NCBI RefSeq assembly: GCF_006540085.1
Contig: NZ_BJOG01000001.1
Coordinates: forward strand, 744,001-808,000
Direction: 5' to 3'
DNA: 64,000 bases
Source of the DNA: Microbacterium oxydans
GTDB lineage: Bacteria > Actinomycetota > Actinomycetes > Actinomycetales > Microbacteriaceae
Made by a program: the position numbers and the translations under genes. The notes under the pieces are model-generated. The model did no database searches and had not been told where the DNA came from. It worked only from the letters and a program-made list of their open reading frames with translations. Below, one piece after another: positions 33,499-42,525 of the stretch. Position 1 is the first letter of the stretch; the number at the start of each line of letters is the position of its first letter.

Positions 33499-35139
33499 AT
33501 GCCCTATTCCGCCCATCGACCGGGTCGTTACGACTCGCAGGGTCGGATCATCCTCGACAGCGAACCCGACGCCGTCACGGATGACCTCGACTTCCTGCGC
33601 GAGTTCGAGCCCACCGGACCCGAAGACGCCGCCCGAGACGCGTCCTCGTCCGAGGCGACCCCGATCGCCGACGCCGTCACCGCAGAAGAGACCGCAGAGC
33701 CGGCCCCGGACGCATCCGCCCCGGTGAAGCCCGCACGTGCGCCCCGTGTCCGCCGGCCCCGCAAGAAGCGAGAACCCCGCGCTCCCGGCTCGCGCGCTCG
33801 CACCCTCGCGATCCTCGGCGGTGCGGAGGGCGAGATCCTCGACCGTGTCCCCGGTGAGACGCCCCGCTTCGTGCAGATGTTCTTCGTGCTCGCAGGCACC
33901 GCTCTGGTGTCCGCGATCTCGATGCTGTTCGCCCTGACCACCGGCGTGCAGGCGGCGGTCTGGCTGGCCGTGCCGCTGGCGCTGGTCTGGGCGCTCATCA
34001 TCTTCAACCTCGACCGCTTCCTCACCTCGACCATGAGCTCGACGAGGAATGTCTGGCGCCTCATCGGGCTCGCCATCCCGCGTGTGATCATGGCTGCGAT
34101 CATCGGCTTCGTCGTGGCAGAGCCGCTCGTGCTGCAGATCTTCCACAACGACATCGCCCGCGAGGTCGCCTCCACCAACATCACCCAGTCGCAGTCCGAC
34201 CAGGAGGCTCTCGAGTCCGGTCCGGAGAAGATCGCGCTCGACGCGGCCTCCGCCAAGGTCGCCGAGCTCGAGAACCAGGCGGCCACGGGCATCGTCGCAG
34301 GAACCGACTCCTCGTCGGCCACCGAGTCGGCGGCTCAGGCCACGGTCGATGACGTCACCGCGAAGATGACCGCCCAGCAGGCCGTGATCGATCAGGCTCG
34401 GGTGCTGTATCAGTGCGAGCTGACCGGTGAAGGCGCCGGCACTGTTCCCGGCTGCACCGGCGTCAACGGCCAGGGTGCCAGCTCCGATGCCGCCAAGGCC
34501 CAGCTCGCCGAAGCACAGCAGACCTACGACGCGCTCGCCGCACAGCTGCGCACCGCGAACGAGGAGCTCGCCGCTGCCGGCACCGCGGCCAAGGAGAACA
34601 CCACCTCGTCCGAGGCGCAGAACCGTGAGCAGGCGAAGTCGCAGCTGCCGACGGCTCGTGACTCCTACGACCAGGCGCTCGCCGCGTACAACGCGCGCGC
34701 CGATGCCGTGGCGCAGGGCAACGCGGGAGCGGTCGGCCTGCTCAGCCAGATCAGCGGACTGAACCGACTCAGCGAGAAGGAGCCCACGATCCTGTGGGCG
34801 CACATCCTGATCGCGGCCCTGTTCTTCATGATCGAGCTGCTGCCGGTGCTGGTCAAGGTGCTCACGAGCTATGGCGACCCGAGTCTCTACGAGAAGGCCG
34901 CCGCGATCCGCAAGCAGGTCGCCCTCGACAAGGTGACGGCTGAGGGGTTCCGCGACCGTGCGCAGATCGTGACGGATCAATCCCAGGAGATACAGGCGGA
35001 GTCCGGTTCCGGCGAGCCGCAGACGCGCGCGGAACGTCGGGAGGCGGCCGAGGCGCAGGAGCGGGAACGGGCGGAGAAGCGCGCGCAGGCGCAGACGCTC
35101 GAGGAGCAGGAGCAGCTGGTTCGTCCGACGATCGGCTGA
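33499..35139 (+). CDS. DUF4407 membrane protein with periplasmic coiled coil
   Basis: 546 residues. An acidic/basic disordered N-terminus (~100), then paired membrane helices (MFFVLAGTALVSAISMLFALTTG, AAVWLAVPLALVWALIIFNLDRF) and a third (VIMAAIIGFVVAEPLVL), a ~250-residue external region rich in Ala/Gln/Glu with coiled-coil character (AKVAELENQ ... QTYDALAAQLRTANEELAA), a last helix (ILIAALFFMIELLPVLVKVL) and a charged helical tail. This is the DUF4407 plan. FNLDRF is the family's signature. Envelope function unknown. Monocistronic by appearance. Confidence 0.88.
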   Translation: MPYSAHRPGRYDSQGRIILDSEPDAVTDDLDFLREFEPTGPEDAARDASSSEATPIADAVTAEETAEPAPDASAPVKPARAPRVRRPRKKREPRAPGSRARTLAILGGAEGEILDRVPGETPRFVQMFFVLAGTALVSAISMLFALTTGVQAAVWLAVPLALVWALIIFNLDRFLTSTMSSTRNVWRLIGLAIPRVIMAAIIGFVVAEPLVLQIFHNDIAREVASTNITQSQSDQEALESGPEKIALDAASAKVAELENQAATGIVAGTDSSSATESAAQATVDDVTAKMTAQQAVIDQARVLYQCELTGEGAGTVPGCTGVNGQGASSDAAKAQLAEAQQTYDALAAQLRTANEELAAAGTAAKENTTSSEAQNREQAKSQLPTARDSYDQALAAYNARADAVAQGNAGAVGLLSQISGLNRLSEKEPTILWAHILIAALFFMIELLPVLVKVLTSYGDPSLYEKAAAIRKQVALDKVTAEGFRDRAQIVTDQSQEIQAESGSGEPQTRAERREAAEAQERERAEKRAQAQTLEEQEQLVRPTIG

Positions 35140-35140
35140 G

Positions 35141-35179
35141 CTGAGCCACGCGGCAGGGAGCCGGTCGGCTGGTGCTCAG
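35141..35179 (+). terminator. Weak hairpin after DUF4407 gene
   Basis: CTGAGCCAC (35141-35149) against GTGCTCAG (35172-35179) with one bulge; short stem and long loop. Confidence 0.3.
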
Positions 35180-35227
35180 AGGAGCTGAGGAATCCGCTCC
35201 GACATCGGTGGTGCCTGCTCTGGTTCG

Positions 35228-35500
35228 ATGTCGCGGATCCGGGTGGTTCGGAGCGCCGGGTCGTCGCGGACGGCGACGGCGATGGAGCGGATCAGCGCCA
35301 CGGTGGACGGTGTGCGTGCCCAGTGCGCTCCTGTGATCAGCGCCTCGATCGCCGGAAGCGCCGCGTTCGCCGTGTCGGTCTCGCCGGACGACCACATCCG
35401 CATCCCGTTCACCGCGCCCGACGATGTGCTCACCGAAGGTATCCGCCGGCTCGGTGGGGCGTGGCGCGAGTATCGGGAGACTCTCGGGATGCGTTCCTAG
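35228..35500 (+). pseudogene. Likely remnant of a PLP aminotransferase/MocR-type C-terminus
   Basis: The 362-base gap between two genes holds a 90-codon frame whose last ~55 residues (SPDDHIRIPFTAPDDVLTEG, then IRRLGGAWREYRE) look like the end of a class I/II aminotransferase or MocR regulator. The upstream part has no recognisable fold and no other piece of the enzyme is nearby, so this is probably a degraded leftover. A competing 85-codon frame on the minus strand (35176-35433) has no recognisable family; either could instead be a small real gene. Confidence 0.4.
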
Positions 35501-35510
35501 GATGACCCGC

Positions 35511-36005
35511 ATGACACGGATGCAGCGCCGGACTCTGTGGATCTCGATCGTCGGCGTGCTCGCCGTTCTCGCCTACGCCGCGTTCGCCGCCGTGCAGATC
35601 CTCGTGCTCAACCCGCTCGCCGCAGCCCCCGGTCGAACGCTCGACGAGATTCGTTTCGCGATGTCGGAAGCCGGGGAGAGCCTGATGCCGGGTCAGGTTC
35701 TTCTCGTCCTCGGCATCGGCGTCGCACTCGCCGTGGTGCTCGCGGTCGTCGCGGTCCGCACGGGCGCGCACCCGCTCGTCCCGGTGATGGGATTCCTGGC
35801 CCTGCTGATGCTCGGTGCGATCGGCTACTTCGCGGCCTCGTTCGGTGCCGGCATGGGGCTCGCCGACGCCTTCGGCATCAGCGGCGGCGACTACTCGCCC
35901 TGGGCTGTGCCGCTCTATGTCGTGAGTGTGCTCTCGGGGGTCGTGCTCGTCGCTGTGGGGGCCGTGGTCTCCGCGCGCCGAAGCGGTGCCGCAGCGCCCG
36001 ACTGA
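35511..36005 (+). CDS. Four-helix membrane protein, hypothetical
   Basis: 164 residues from the second of three clustered ATGs (35502, 35511, 35520); AGGA ends 8 bases before 35511. Hydrophobic helices at about residues 8-30, 55-75, 85-108 and 130-152. The extracellular loop between the first two has NPLAAAPGRTLDEIRFAMSEAGE. No family recognised; it resembles small actinobacterial dinucleotide-utilisation or 'tryptophan-associated' type membrane proteins only in layout. The downstream aldo/keto reductase starts 54 bases later. Confidence 0.68.
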   Translation: MTRMQRRTLWISIVGVLAVLAYAAFAAVQILVLNPLAAAPGRTLDEIRFAMSEAGESLMPGQVLLVLGIGVALAVVLAVVAVRTGAHPLVPVMGFLALLMLGAIGYFAASFGAGMGLADAFGISGGDYSPWAVPLYVVSVLSGVVLVAVGAVVSARRSGAAAPD

Positions 36006-36059
36006 GGCCGTCCGCCTCCATCCGGCCCCGCCGGCGCGGGCAGCCAGTAGCGTTGGTCC

Positions 36060-37073
36060 ATGGTCAACTATCGCTATCTCGGCAACAGTGGTCTCAAGGT
36101 CTCGGAGATCACCTACGGCAACTGGGTCACGCACGCATCGCAGGTCGAGGACGACGCCGCGGTCAAGACCGTGCACGCCGCCCTGGACGCCGGCATCACC
36201 ACCTTCGACACCGCGGACACCTACGCGAACACGGCGGCCGAGGTCGTGCTCGGCAAGGCCCTGGAGGGTCAGCGTCGCGAAGGGCTGGAGATCTTCACCA
36301 AGGTCTACTTCCCGACCGGGCCCAAGGGTCCGAACGACACCGGCCTGAGCCGCAAGCACATCTTCGAGTCGATCAACGGTTCGCTGACGCGTCTCGGCAC
36401 CGACTACGTCGACCTCTACCAGGCGCACCGCTTCGACTACGAGACCCCGCTCGAGGAGACGTTCCAGGCCTTCGCCGACGTCGTCCGTCAGGGCAAGGCG
36501 CTCTACATCGGCGTCTCGGAGTGGACCGCGGAGCAGCTGCGTGAAGGGCACGCGCTGGCGAAGCAGCTCGGCATCCAGCTCATCTCCAACCAGCCGCAGT
36601 ACTCGATGCTGTGGCGGGTCATCGAGGGCAAGGTCGTCCCCGCGTCTGAGGAGCTCGGCATCTCGCAGATCGTCTGGTCGCCGATGGCGCAGGGTGTGCT
36701 GAGCGGAAAGTACCTGCCGGGTCAGCCGGTTCCGGAGGGCTCTCGGGCGACCGACCCGCACAGCGGCGCCGACTTCATCAAGAGCTTCCTGCAGGACGAC
36801 ATCCTCACCGCAGTGCAGCGCCTCAAGCCGATCGCGGAGCAGGCGGGGCTGTCGATGCCGCAGCTCGCGATCGCGTGGGTGCTGCAGAACCCGAACGTGG
36901 CGGCGGCCCTCGTCGGCGCCTCCCGTCCGGAGCAGCTCGCCGAGACCGTCAAGGCCTCCGGTGTGAAGCTCGACGCCGACACGATGACCGCGATCGACGA
37001 GGCTCTCGGCGACACGGTCAACCGCGACGCCGAGAACACCTACTCGGTCTCACCGAAGTCCCGGCTCGTCTGA
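36060..37073 (+). CDS. Aldo/keto reductase, Kv-channel beta-subunit-like
   Basis: 337 residues. TIM-barrel NADPH oxidoreductase: YRYLGNSGLKVSEITYG start, catalytic Asp and Tyr in FDTADTYANTAAE, Lys in IFTKVYFP, His in YQAHRFDY, and NADP-binding VGASRPEQL. The subgroup (YghZ/KvBeta) reduces small aldehydes such as methylglyoxal. The extra segment KVYFPTGPKGPNDTGLSRK is the subgroup's long loop. Monocistronic; the two-plus-two repeat element follows. Confidence 0.92.
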   Translation: MVNYRYLGNSGLKVSEITYGNWVTHASQVEDDAAVKTVHAALDAGITTFDTADTYANTAAEVVLGKALEGQRREGLEIFTKVYFPTGPKGPNDTGLSRKHIFESINGSLTRLGTDYVDLYQAHRFDYETPLEETFQAFADVVRQGKALYIGVSEWTAEQLREGHALAKQLGIQLISNQPQYSMLWRVIEGKVVPASEELGISQIVWSPMAQGVLSGKYLPGQPVPEGSRATDPHSGADFIKSFLQDDILTAVQRLKPIAEQAGLSMPQLAIAWVLQNPNVAAALVGASRPEQLAETVKASGVKLDADTMTAIDEALGDTVNRDAENTYSVSPKSRLV

Positions 37074-37087
37074 CTTCCTGATCCAGA

Positions 37088-37171
37088 CGCCGAGACCCAT
37101 CGGAAACGCCGAGACCCACTCCCGCTGACGTGTGCGGGGGTGGGTCTCGGCGTTGGGGGTGGGTCTCGGCG
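37088..37171. repeat. Two-plus-two inverted repeat element on TGGGTCTCGGCG (locus 1)
   Basis: CGCCGAGACCCA at 37088-37099 and 37107-37118, and its inverse TGGGTCTCGGCG at 37141-37152 and 37160-37171. All four copies are exact. It lies between convergent genes and can fold into a long hairpin, so it may also act as terminator. The same element occurs near 42526-42609. Confidence 0.92.
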
Positions 37172-37176
37172 CTGGG

Positions 37177-38097
37177 TTACTCCTTCACCGCGCCGGCGGT
37201 CAGGCCCTGGACGATCCAGCGGCTGGCGAGGGCGAACATCACCATCGTCGGGAGGATCGTCAGCACAGCCGCGGCGCTCATGGAGCCCCAGTCGATGTTG
37301 AACGTGGAGATGAAGCCGTTCAGCGCCGATGGCACGGTGCGGTTCGCGTCGGTGTTCATCAGCACGACCGACAGGAACAACTCGTTCCAGCAGTTCACGA
37401 AGTTGAAGATGAACGCCGCGATGATGCCGGGGGTCATCACCGGCACGAGCACCCGGAACAGGGCGCCAAGGCGCGAGCAGCCGTCGATCATCGCCGCTTC
37501 TTCGAGCGCGTCGGGGACGTTCTCGAAGAAGCCCCGCAGCATGACCGTGGAGAACGGGATGCAGATCGCGATGTAGACGAGGATGAGCCCCGGCTTGGTG
37601 TCGACGAGGCCGAGGTCGGTCATCATCGAGTACAGCGGTCCGAGGGCGATGAACGCCGGGATCATCTGCGTCAACAGGAACGCGATGAGCACCGCCCCCT
37701 TGCCGCGGAACTCGAACCGCGCCAGCACGTAGGCGCTGAGCAGCGCGATGAGCGTCGCCACCGCCCCGGCTGAAACCGCCACGATGGCCGAGTTCGCCAG
37801 GAACGTCCCGAACGAGCTCTTCTCGAACAGGCTCGTGAAGTTGTCCAGCGAGGGTTCGCTCGGCCAGTACTCGATCGGGAAGCGGTTGATGGTCCCCGGC
37901 GACTTGAACGCGGTGAGCGTGATCCAGTACAGCGGGAACAGGGTGATCAGCAGCCACAGCCCCAGGCCGACGACACGCACCACGCCGCCCGCCGTGACAC
38001 GGGGCTTCGGGCGCGGTGCGGCCTTCGGGTCGGGGACCGTGATGCGACGGGTCTCCGTGACCGAGGATCCGGTCCGGACGGATGAGGTGATGGTCAT
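37177..38097 (-). CDS. Carbohydrate ABC permease (MalG type)
   Basis: 306 residues, start overlapping the stop of the upstream permease (ATGA). Six helices and the EAA loop in EEAAMIDGCSRLGALFRVLVP, which docks the ATPase. The ~40-residue cytoplasmic lead is basic and proline-rich. Last gene of the operon aminotransferase-SBP-MalF-MalG. No ATPase gene is present, so a shared MsiK-type ATPase is expected. Confidence 0.92.
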   Translation of the reverse strand: MTITSSVRTGSSVTETRRITVPDPKAAPRPKPRVTAGGVVRVVGLGLWLLITLFPLYWITLTAFKSPGTINRFPIEYWPSEPSLDNFTSLFEKSSFGTFLANSAIVAVSAGAVATLIALLSAYVLARFEFRGKGAVLIAFLLTQMIPAFIALGPLYSMMTDLGLVDTKPGLILVYIAICIPFSTVMLRGFFENVPDALEEAAMIDGCSRLGALFRVLVPVMTPGIIAAFIFNFVNCWNELFLSVVLMNTDANRTVPSALNGFISTFNIDWGSMSAAAVLTILPTMVMFALASRWIVQGLTAGAVKE

Positions 38098-39056
38098 CGC
38101 TGCACTCTCCGCATCGCCATCAGGTAGAACGCGCAGAAGACCATGAGGAATGCCACGACGATGAGCCCGATGGCGCTCGCGATGCCGTAGTTGCCCTGCT
38201 GCGTGTAGTTGATCATCCAGGTCGTGATGATGTGGGTCTGGTTGGCCGGGCCGCCGTTCGTCATCGCGTAGATGATGTCGGGGAAGTTGAAGATCCAGAT
38301 CACGCGCAGCAGGATCGTCAGCAGCAGCGTCATCGAGATGTACGGGATGATGATGGAGAACAGCTGCCGCACCTTGCCGGCGCCGTCCAGGCTCGCCGCC
38401 TCCAGCATCTCGTCCGGCACCGACTGCAGAGCTGCGAGGATCATGATCGCGAAGAAGGTCACGCCGTACCAGATGTTCGCGACGATCACGGCGAACATCG
38501 CGAGCTTCGGGTCGGCCAGCCACGGCAGCGGGGCGTCGATCAGGCCCGCTTTCATGAGCAGGTCGTTGACGACGCCGAACTCGGCGTTGAACATCCAGCG
38601 GAACAGCATGCCGATCAGGAAGCCGGACACCGCCCACGGGAAGAACACCAGCGCCTGGTAGAGCCCGCGGAAGCGGAAACGCTTGCGCAGCGCGAGCGCG
38701 ATGAGGAAGCCGATCACGAGCTGCGGCACGAGCGAGCCGACCACCCAGAGCACCGAGTTCCAGGCGACGGTCGGGAAGGCGGGATCCCGGAACACGGCGA
38801 GGAAGTTGTCGAAACCCACGAACGGCGTCGACGTCAGGTCCCACAGGTTCCAGTCGTGGAAGGCCATGCGGGCGCCCTGCAGCATCGGCCAGTAGGTGAA
38901 CCAGCAGACGAAGACGATCGCCGGCGCGAGGAACGCCAGCAGCGTGAGCGCCGTGCGGCCCCGGAAGGGGCGGCGACGCGATGCCGGGGAGGCCCCGCCG
39001 GCCGGCTGCTGCGAAGCAGTGGCGACGGAGCCTCCCTCATGAGCGGTGCGGGCCAC
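38094..39056 (-). CDS. Carbohydrate ABC permease (MalF type)
   Basis: 320 residues, GTG start. Six helices with the EAA loop in LEAASLDGAGKVRQLFSIIIP. Inner-membrane partner of the MalG-type protein. The pair belongs to the CUT1 group, which imports oligosaccharides or glycosides. The start lies 4 bases after the stop of the binding protein gene. Confidence 0.92.
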   Translation of the reverse strand: MARTAHEGGSVATASQQPAGGASPASRRRPFRGRTALTLLAFLAPAIVFVCWFTYWPMLQGARMAFHDWNLWDLTSTPFVGFDNFLAVFRDPAFPTVAWNSVLWVVGSLVPQLVIGFLIALALRKRFRFRGLYQALVFFPWAVSGFLIGMLFRWMFNAEFGVVNDLLMKAGLIDAPLPWLADPKLAMFAVIVANIWYGVTFFAIMILAALQSVPDEMLEAASLDGAGKVRQLFSIIIPYISMTLLLTILLRVIWIFNFPDIIYAMTNGGPANQTHIITTWMINYTQQGNYGIASAIGLIVVAFLMVFCAFYLMAMRRVQR

Positions 39057-39059
39057 GGA

Positions 39060-40370
39060 TCAACCCTTCTCCGCGGCGTACTTCTCGGTCCAGAACGCAT
39101 CCCACGAGGCGAGGAGATCCTTCGTGGACATGTTGCCGAGCAGCACGTTCTGCACGTCCTGGTCGGACTTCTGGATCCACTCGGTCCACCAGCTGACCCC
39201 GCGCGGCTGGCGCACATTGACGTAGGTCTCCGGGTCCTCGGTCATGGTGACGTAGCTGGTCCACGGGCCGGACGAGTAGAAGTCGTCATCTGCGGCGGAG
39301 GCGATGATGGGCACCAGGCTGTTGGCCTGCGCGAACTCGGTCGCGGGCTCGGCGGACGACAGGAACTCGACCAGCTTGACCGCCGCCTCCTTGTTCTCGC
39401 TGTTCTCCGCGACGCCCCAGCCGGCGACGGCGAGAGGCTGCGCGGCCTTGCCGGACGGGCCGACGAGCAGCGGGGCGGTGTCCCACTGGTCCTCGGTCAG
39501 CGATGAGTCCTGCACCGTCGCGATGACCTCCGGGTCCTGCAGGAGGAAGGCCGTTGTGCCGTTCGTGAACCCGGCGACCATCTCGGGGTAGCCCCACGAC
39601 ACAGCGGACGGCGGCGACGCCTCCTTGAAGAGGTCGAAGTAGTCGTCGACGGCATCCTGTGCCTCGGGAGCCGCGAAGATCGTCGAGCCGTCCTCCATGA
39701 GGAACGCGTCCTCCGTGTCGAGGCCGTCGATAGTGTAGGCCTCGATCGCCGCGACGACGTTGCTGTTCGCGTTCTGGCCGCCGCGGAAGGCGTACCCGTA
39801 GATGTTGTTCGACGGGTCCTGGATCGCCGACGCCTGCTCCAGCAGGTCCTTCCAGCTGTGCGGCGGGCCGTCGAAGCCGGCATCCTTCACGAGGTCGGTG
39901 CGGTAGAACAGCGACAGCCCGTAGAAGCCGTAGGGGACGAAGTAGCTCTTCCCGTCCTCCGCGACCGAGGCGGACTGCGCGTTCTCGGTCAGCGCGTCCC
40001 AGCCGTCCCACTTCTTCAGGTCGGGCCCGAGGTCGTACAGCCAGCCGTTGTTCGCGAACGGCCCGACGGTGATGTCGCGCACCTCGAGCACGTCGACACC
40101 CTTGCCGGACTGCAGCATCTGCTGGATCTTCTGGTCGGCCTGCTCGGTGGGCGGGGAGACGAGGGTGACGGTGATCTTCGGGTTGGCCTTCTCGAAGTCG
40201 TCGAGCAGCCCGCGCAGCAGCTCCGTACGGGCGGGGTTGGTCAGGCTCTCGACCATCTGCAGCTGGACGGAGCCGTCGTCGGAGGGGCCGGAGCCTGCGG
40301 AGCAGCCGGTGAGTGCGAGGACGGCGACGGTGCCGAATCCCGCTGCGGTCGTCAAGATCTTGTTCTTCAC
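39060..40370 (-). CDS. Sugar ABC substrate-binding lipoprotein (family 1)
   Basis: 436 residues, GTG start. Signal peptide with lipobox LALTGCSAG at residues ~18-24, then the two-lobed binding fold: ITVTLVSPPTEQADQKIQQML, VDVLEVRDITVGPFANNGWLYDL, FVPYGFYGLSLFYRTDLVKDAG and the C-terminal hinge region. Anchored outside the membrane and delivers substrate to the two permeases. Substrate unknown; the presence of an aminotransferase in the operon hints at an amino-containing sugar or glycoside (inference). Confidence 0.92.
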   Translation of the reverse strand: MKNKILTTAAGFGTVAVLALTGCSAGSGPSDDGSVQLQMVESLTNPARTELLRGLLDDFEKANPKITVTLVSPPTEQADQKIQQMLQSGKGVDVLEVRDITVGPFANNGWLYDLGPDLKKWDGWDALTENAQSASVAEDGKSYFVPYGFYGLSLFYRTDLVKDAGFDGPPHSWKDLLEQASAIQDPSNNIYGYAFRGGQNANSNVVAAIEAYTIDGLDTEDAFLMEDGSTIFAAPEAQDAVDDYFDLFKEASPPSAVSWGYPEMVAGFTNGTTAFLLQDPEVIATVQDSSLTEDQWDTAPLLVGPSGKAAQPLAVAGWGVAENSENKEAAVKLVEFLSSAEPATEFAQANSLVPIIASAADDDFYSSGPWTSYVTMTEDPETYVNVRQPRGVSWWTEWIQKSDQDVQNVLLGNMSTKDLLASWDAFWTEKYAAEKG

Positions 40371-40430
40371 GATGTGCCTCTCGATGGGGGTGGGGGTGGG
40401 TGTTGCGGTCGGGTGGACGGACGTTCGCGT

Positions 40431-41666
40431 TCAGGGAAGGACGAGGGAGTCGGCCTGGCGGATGCCGGCGCGACGGAGGATCTGCGGGATGCAGCGTTCG
40501 ACGAAGGCCTCGTAGTCGGATGCCTCGTTGTAGAGGTGTGCGGACAGCCGGAAGTAGCCGACGCCGCGGAAGCTCGTGAATGCCGTCTCGACACCGACCT
40601 CATCGAGCAGGTCCATGCGCAGGGCGTCGGCCTCTTCGCGCGTCGCGCCGAGCCCGAGCGGAAGACGCACGAGCCGCATCGACGGCACAGGGGAGGGGAG
40701 GGGAGTGAGGGGGTCCTCGTCACTGTACGGGCGCAGAGCCTCGGCGATCAGTTCGGCGCCGGCGTCGGCGATCTCCGCCATCGCCGTGCGAGCCGCTGCC
40801 CACCCGAACTCGCTCTCGATAAAGTCGATGGCGGTCGGAGTGGCCAGGTACGTGGTCGCGTCGATCGTGCCCTGCGTGTCGAAGCGCGAGGGGTACGGCT
40901 CGCGCGCGGCCCAGGAGTCGATCAGCGGCCAGAGCTCGTCGCGGTCGGGCGCCGTCGTGACCAGAAGAGCCGAGCCCCGCGGCGCGCACGGCCACTTGTG
41001 CATGTTGCCGAACCACCAGTCCCCGCCGGCGACAGCGGCCGCGTCGGGGACCAGGCCGGGGGCGTGAGCGCCGTCGACGAGGGTGCGCACGCCGTGTTCG
41101 GCTGCGGCGTCGGCGATACGTCGGGTGGGCAGGAGGCGGGCGGTCGGCGAGGTGATCTGGTCGACGACGATCAGTCGGGTACTCGGCCTGAGCTCGTCGG
41201 CGAAGAGCTGCACGATCTCGTCATCGGAGGCGAGCAGCGGCACCGCGACGGCGCGGACCGTCGCGCCGAAGCGCCGGGCGAGGCGTTCGGCGCCCATCGT
41301 GATCGCGCCGTACCCCTGATCGGTCACGAGGATCTCGTCGCCGGCGTCGAGTCGCAGGGCATTGAAGACCACGGTCGCGGCGGCGGAGGCGTTGGGCACG
41401 AAGGCGCTGTCCTCGGCTCGGGCACCGACGAACGGGGCGGTGCGCTCGCGGGCCTCCTGCACGCGCTCCGCGATGCGCGGGAACCACTCGACGGGGCTGA
41501 GGTCCGCGCGGCGGCGCAGAGCGTCCTGCTGCGCGACGACGACGGACGGGACCGCGCCGAAGGACCCGTGGTTCAGGTGGATCACGGACGGGTCGAGGGG
41601 CCAGGCGTCGCGCGCTGGCATGCCGGAGGTCAGCGTGAGCGGTGCGGGGAACAGCGGTGCGGGCAT
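40431..41666 (-). CDS. Class V aminotransferase (isopenicillin N epimerase-like)
   Basis: 411 residues. PLP fold I enzyme: HLNHGSFGAVPSVV at the start, NASAAATVVFNAL, DQITSPTARLLP, VDGAHAPGLVP with the PLP-binding Asp, and FGNMHKWPCAPRG with the Schiff-base Lys. Relatives include isopenicillin N epimerase, cysteine desulphurase-like and selenocysteine lyases; without a CsdE partner a desulphurase role is unlikely. First gene of the sugar ABC operon and divergent from the FadR-type regulator, so the substrate is probably what the importer brings in. Confidence 0.87.
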   Translation of the reverse strand: MPAPLFPAPLTLTSGMPARDAWPLDPSVIHLNHGSFGAVPSVVVAQQDALRRRADLSPVEWFPRIAERVQEARERTAPFVGARAEDSAFVPNASAAATVVFNALRLDAGDEILVTDQGYGAITMGAERLARRFGATVRAVAVPLLASDDEIVQLFADELRPSTRLIVVDQITSPTARLLPTRRIADAAAEHGVRTLVDGAHAPGLVPDAAAVAGGDWWFGNMHKWPCAPRGSALLVTTAPDRDELWPLIDSWAAREPYPSRFDTQGTIDATTYLATPTAIDFIESEFGWAAARTAMAEIADAGAELIAEALRPYSDEDPLTPLPSPVPSMRLVRLPLGLGATREEADALRMDLLDEVGVETAFTSFRGVGYFRLSAHLYNEASDYEAFVERCIPQILRRAGIRQADSLVLP

Positions 41667-41693
41667 CGGTCCTCATCGGTGAGTTCGGGCGAG

Positions 41694-41704
41694 TTGTTGC
41701 ACAA
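41694..41704. promoter_or_regulatory. FadR-subfamily operator candidate 1
   Basis: TTGTTGCACAA is a symmetric match to the GntR/FadR consensus TNGTNNNACNA, 28 bases upstream of the aminotransferase start. Confidence 0.55.
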
Positions 41705-41756
41705 CTTTGCCACAGGGCTGCCGTTTCCGCTACAAAACTCCGGTGATGAAACATAC

Positions 41757-41767
41757 TTGTCATACGA
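41757..41767. promoter_or_regulatory. FadR-subfamily operator candidate 2
   Basis: TTGTCATACGA fits TNGTNNNACNA and lies 65 bases before the regulator start, 63 bases from candidate 1. With candidate 1 it suggests joint control of both divergent transcripts. Confidence 0.55.
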
Positions 41768-41831
41768 GTTTGCGGAAACACCGCCTTCCGACAGACTTCA
41801 CGAAGAGCGGCGGAGTGTCTGGAGGACGACG

Positions 41832-42509
41832 ATGAGCGCACTCGACACGGCGCTGCACGGGCTGCGGGCCTTGATCGCGGACGGCGCGCTGCGGCCGGGC
41901 GACCGGCTTCCCAGCGAGGGAGAGCTCTGCGAGACCCTCGGTGTCTCCCGCGGATCCCTGCGCGAGGCGATCCGTACCCTCGCCGCCCTCGGGGTGCTCG
42001 AGACGCGACACGGATCGGGCAGCTACGTCAGCGAGCTGCGCGCCGCCGACCTGATCGGCAGCCTCTCGCTCACCGTCGGACTGCTGCCGATGGCGGGCGT
42101 GCTCGAACTGACGGAGCTGCGCCGAGTGCTCGAACCCCACGCCGCTGCACTGGCCGCGGCGCGCATCGACGACGAGACGGTGGAGTCGCTGGACCGCGTG
42201 CTCGACGAGATCGAGGCGACCACCGACTTCGAGGCGCAGTCACGGCTCGATCACGAATTCCACATGGCGATCTCCGCGGTCGCGGGCAACGAGGCGCTGA
42301 CCAGCCTCATCGACGTGCTGCGCTCGCGCTCCCGGGCGTATCGCATCTCCGACCCCGAGGATGCCGCGGAGCTCAAGATCCACTCCGATGCCGGGCACCG
42401 CGCCATCCTGCGCGGCCTGGCCGCGGCGGATCCGGTGGCTGCGAGTGCCGCGGCCTCCGCGCACGTCGCGTACACGGAGTACTGGGTGCGCAAGTACTCC
42501 GGACTCTGA
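41832..42509 (+). CDS. GntR family regulator, FadR/FCD subfamily
   Basis: 225 residues. Winged helix: LRPGDRLPSEGELCETLGVS, then RGSLREAIRTLAALGVLETRHGSGSYV. The FCD domain (about 75-215) carries the metal-binding residues as DHEFHMAIS and SDAGHRAIL, with a third His. RBS GGAGGA upstream. FCD regulators respond to sugar acids or carboxylates. Two operator-like sites lie in its divergent promoter, so it probably controls itself and the aminotransferase-ABC operon. Confidence 0.92.
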   Translation: MSALDTALHGLRALIADGALRPGDRLPSEGELCETLGVSRGSLREAIRTLAALGVLETRHGSGSYVSELRAADLIGSLSLTVGLLPMAGVLELTELRRVLEPHAAALAAARIDDETVESLDRVLDEIEATTDFEAQSRLDHEFHMAISAVAGNEALTSLIDVLRSRSRAYRISDPEDAAELKIHSDAGHRAILRGLAAADPVAASAAASAHVAYTEYWVRKYSGL

Positions 42510-42525
42510 CGCCCCCGACACCCAG

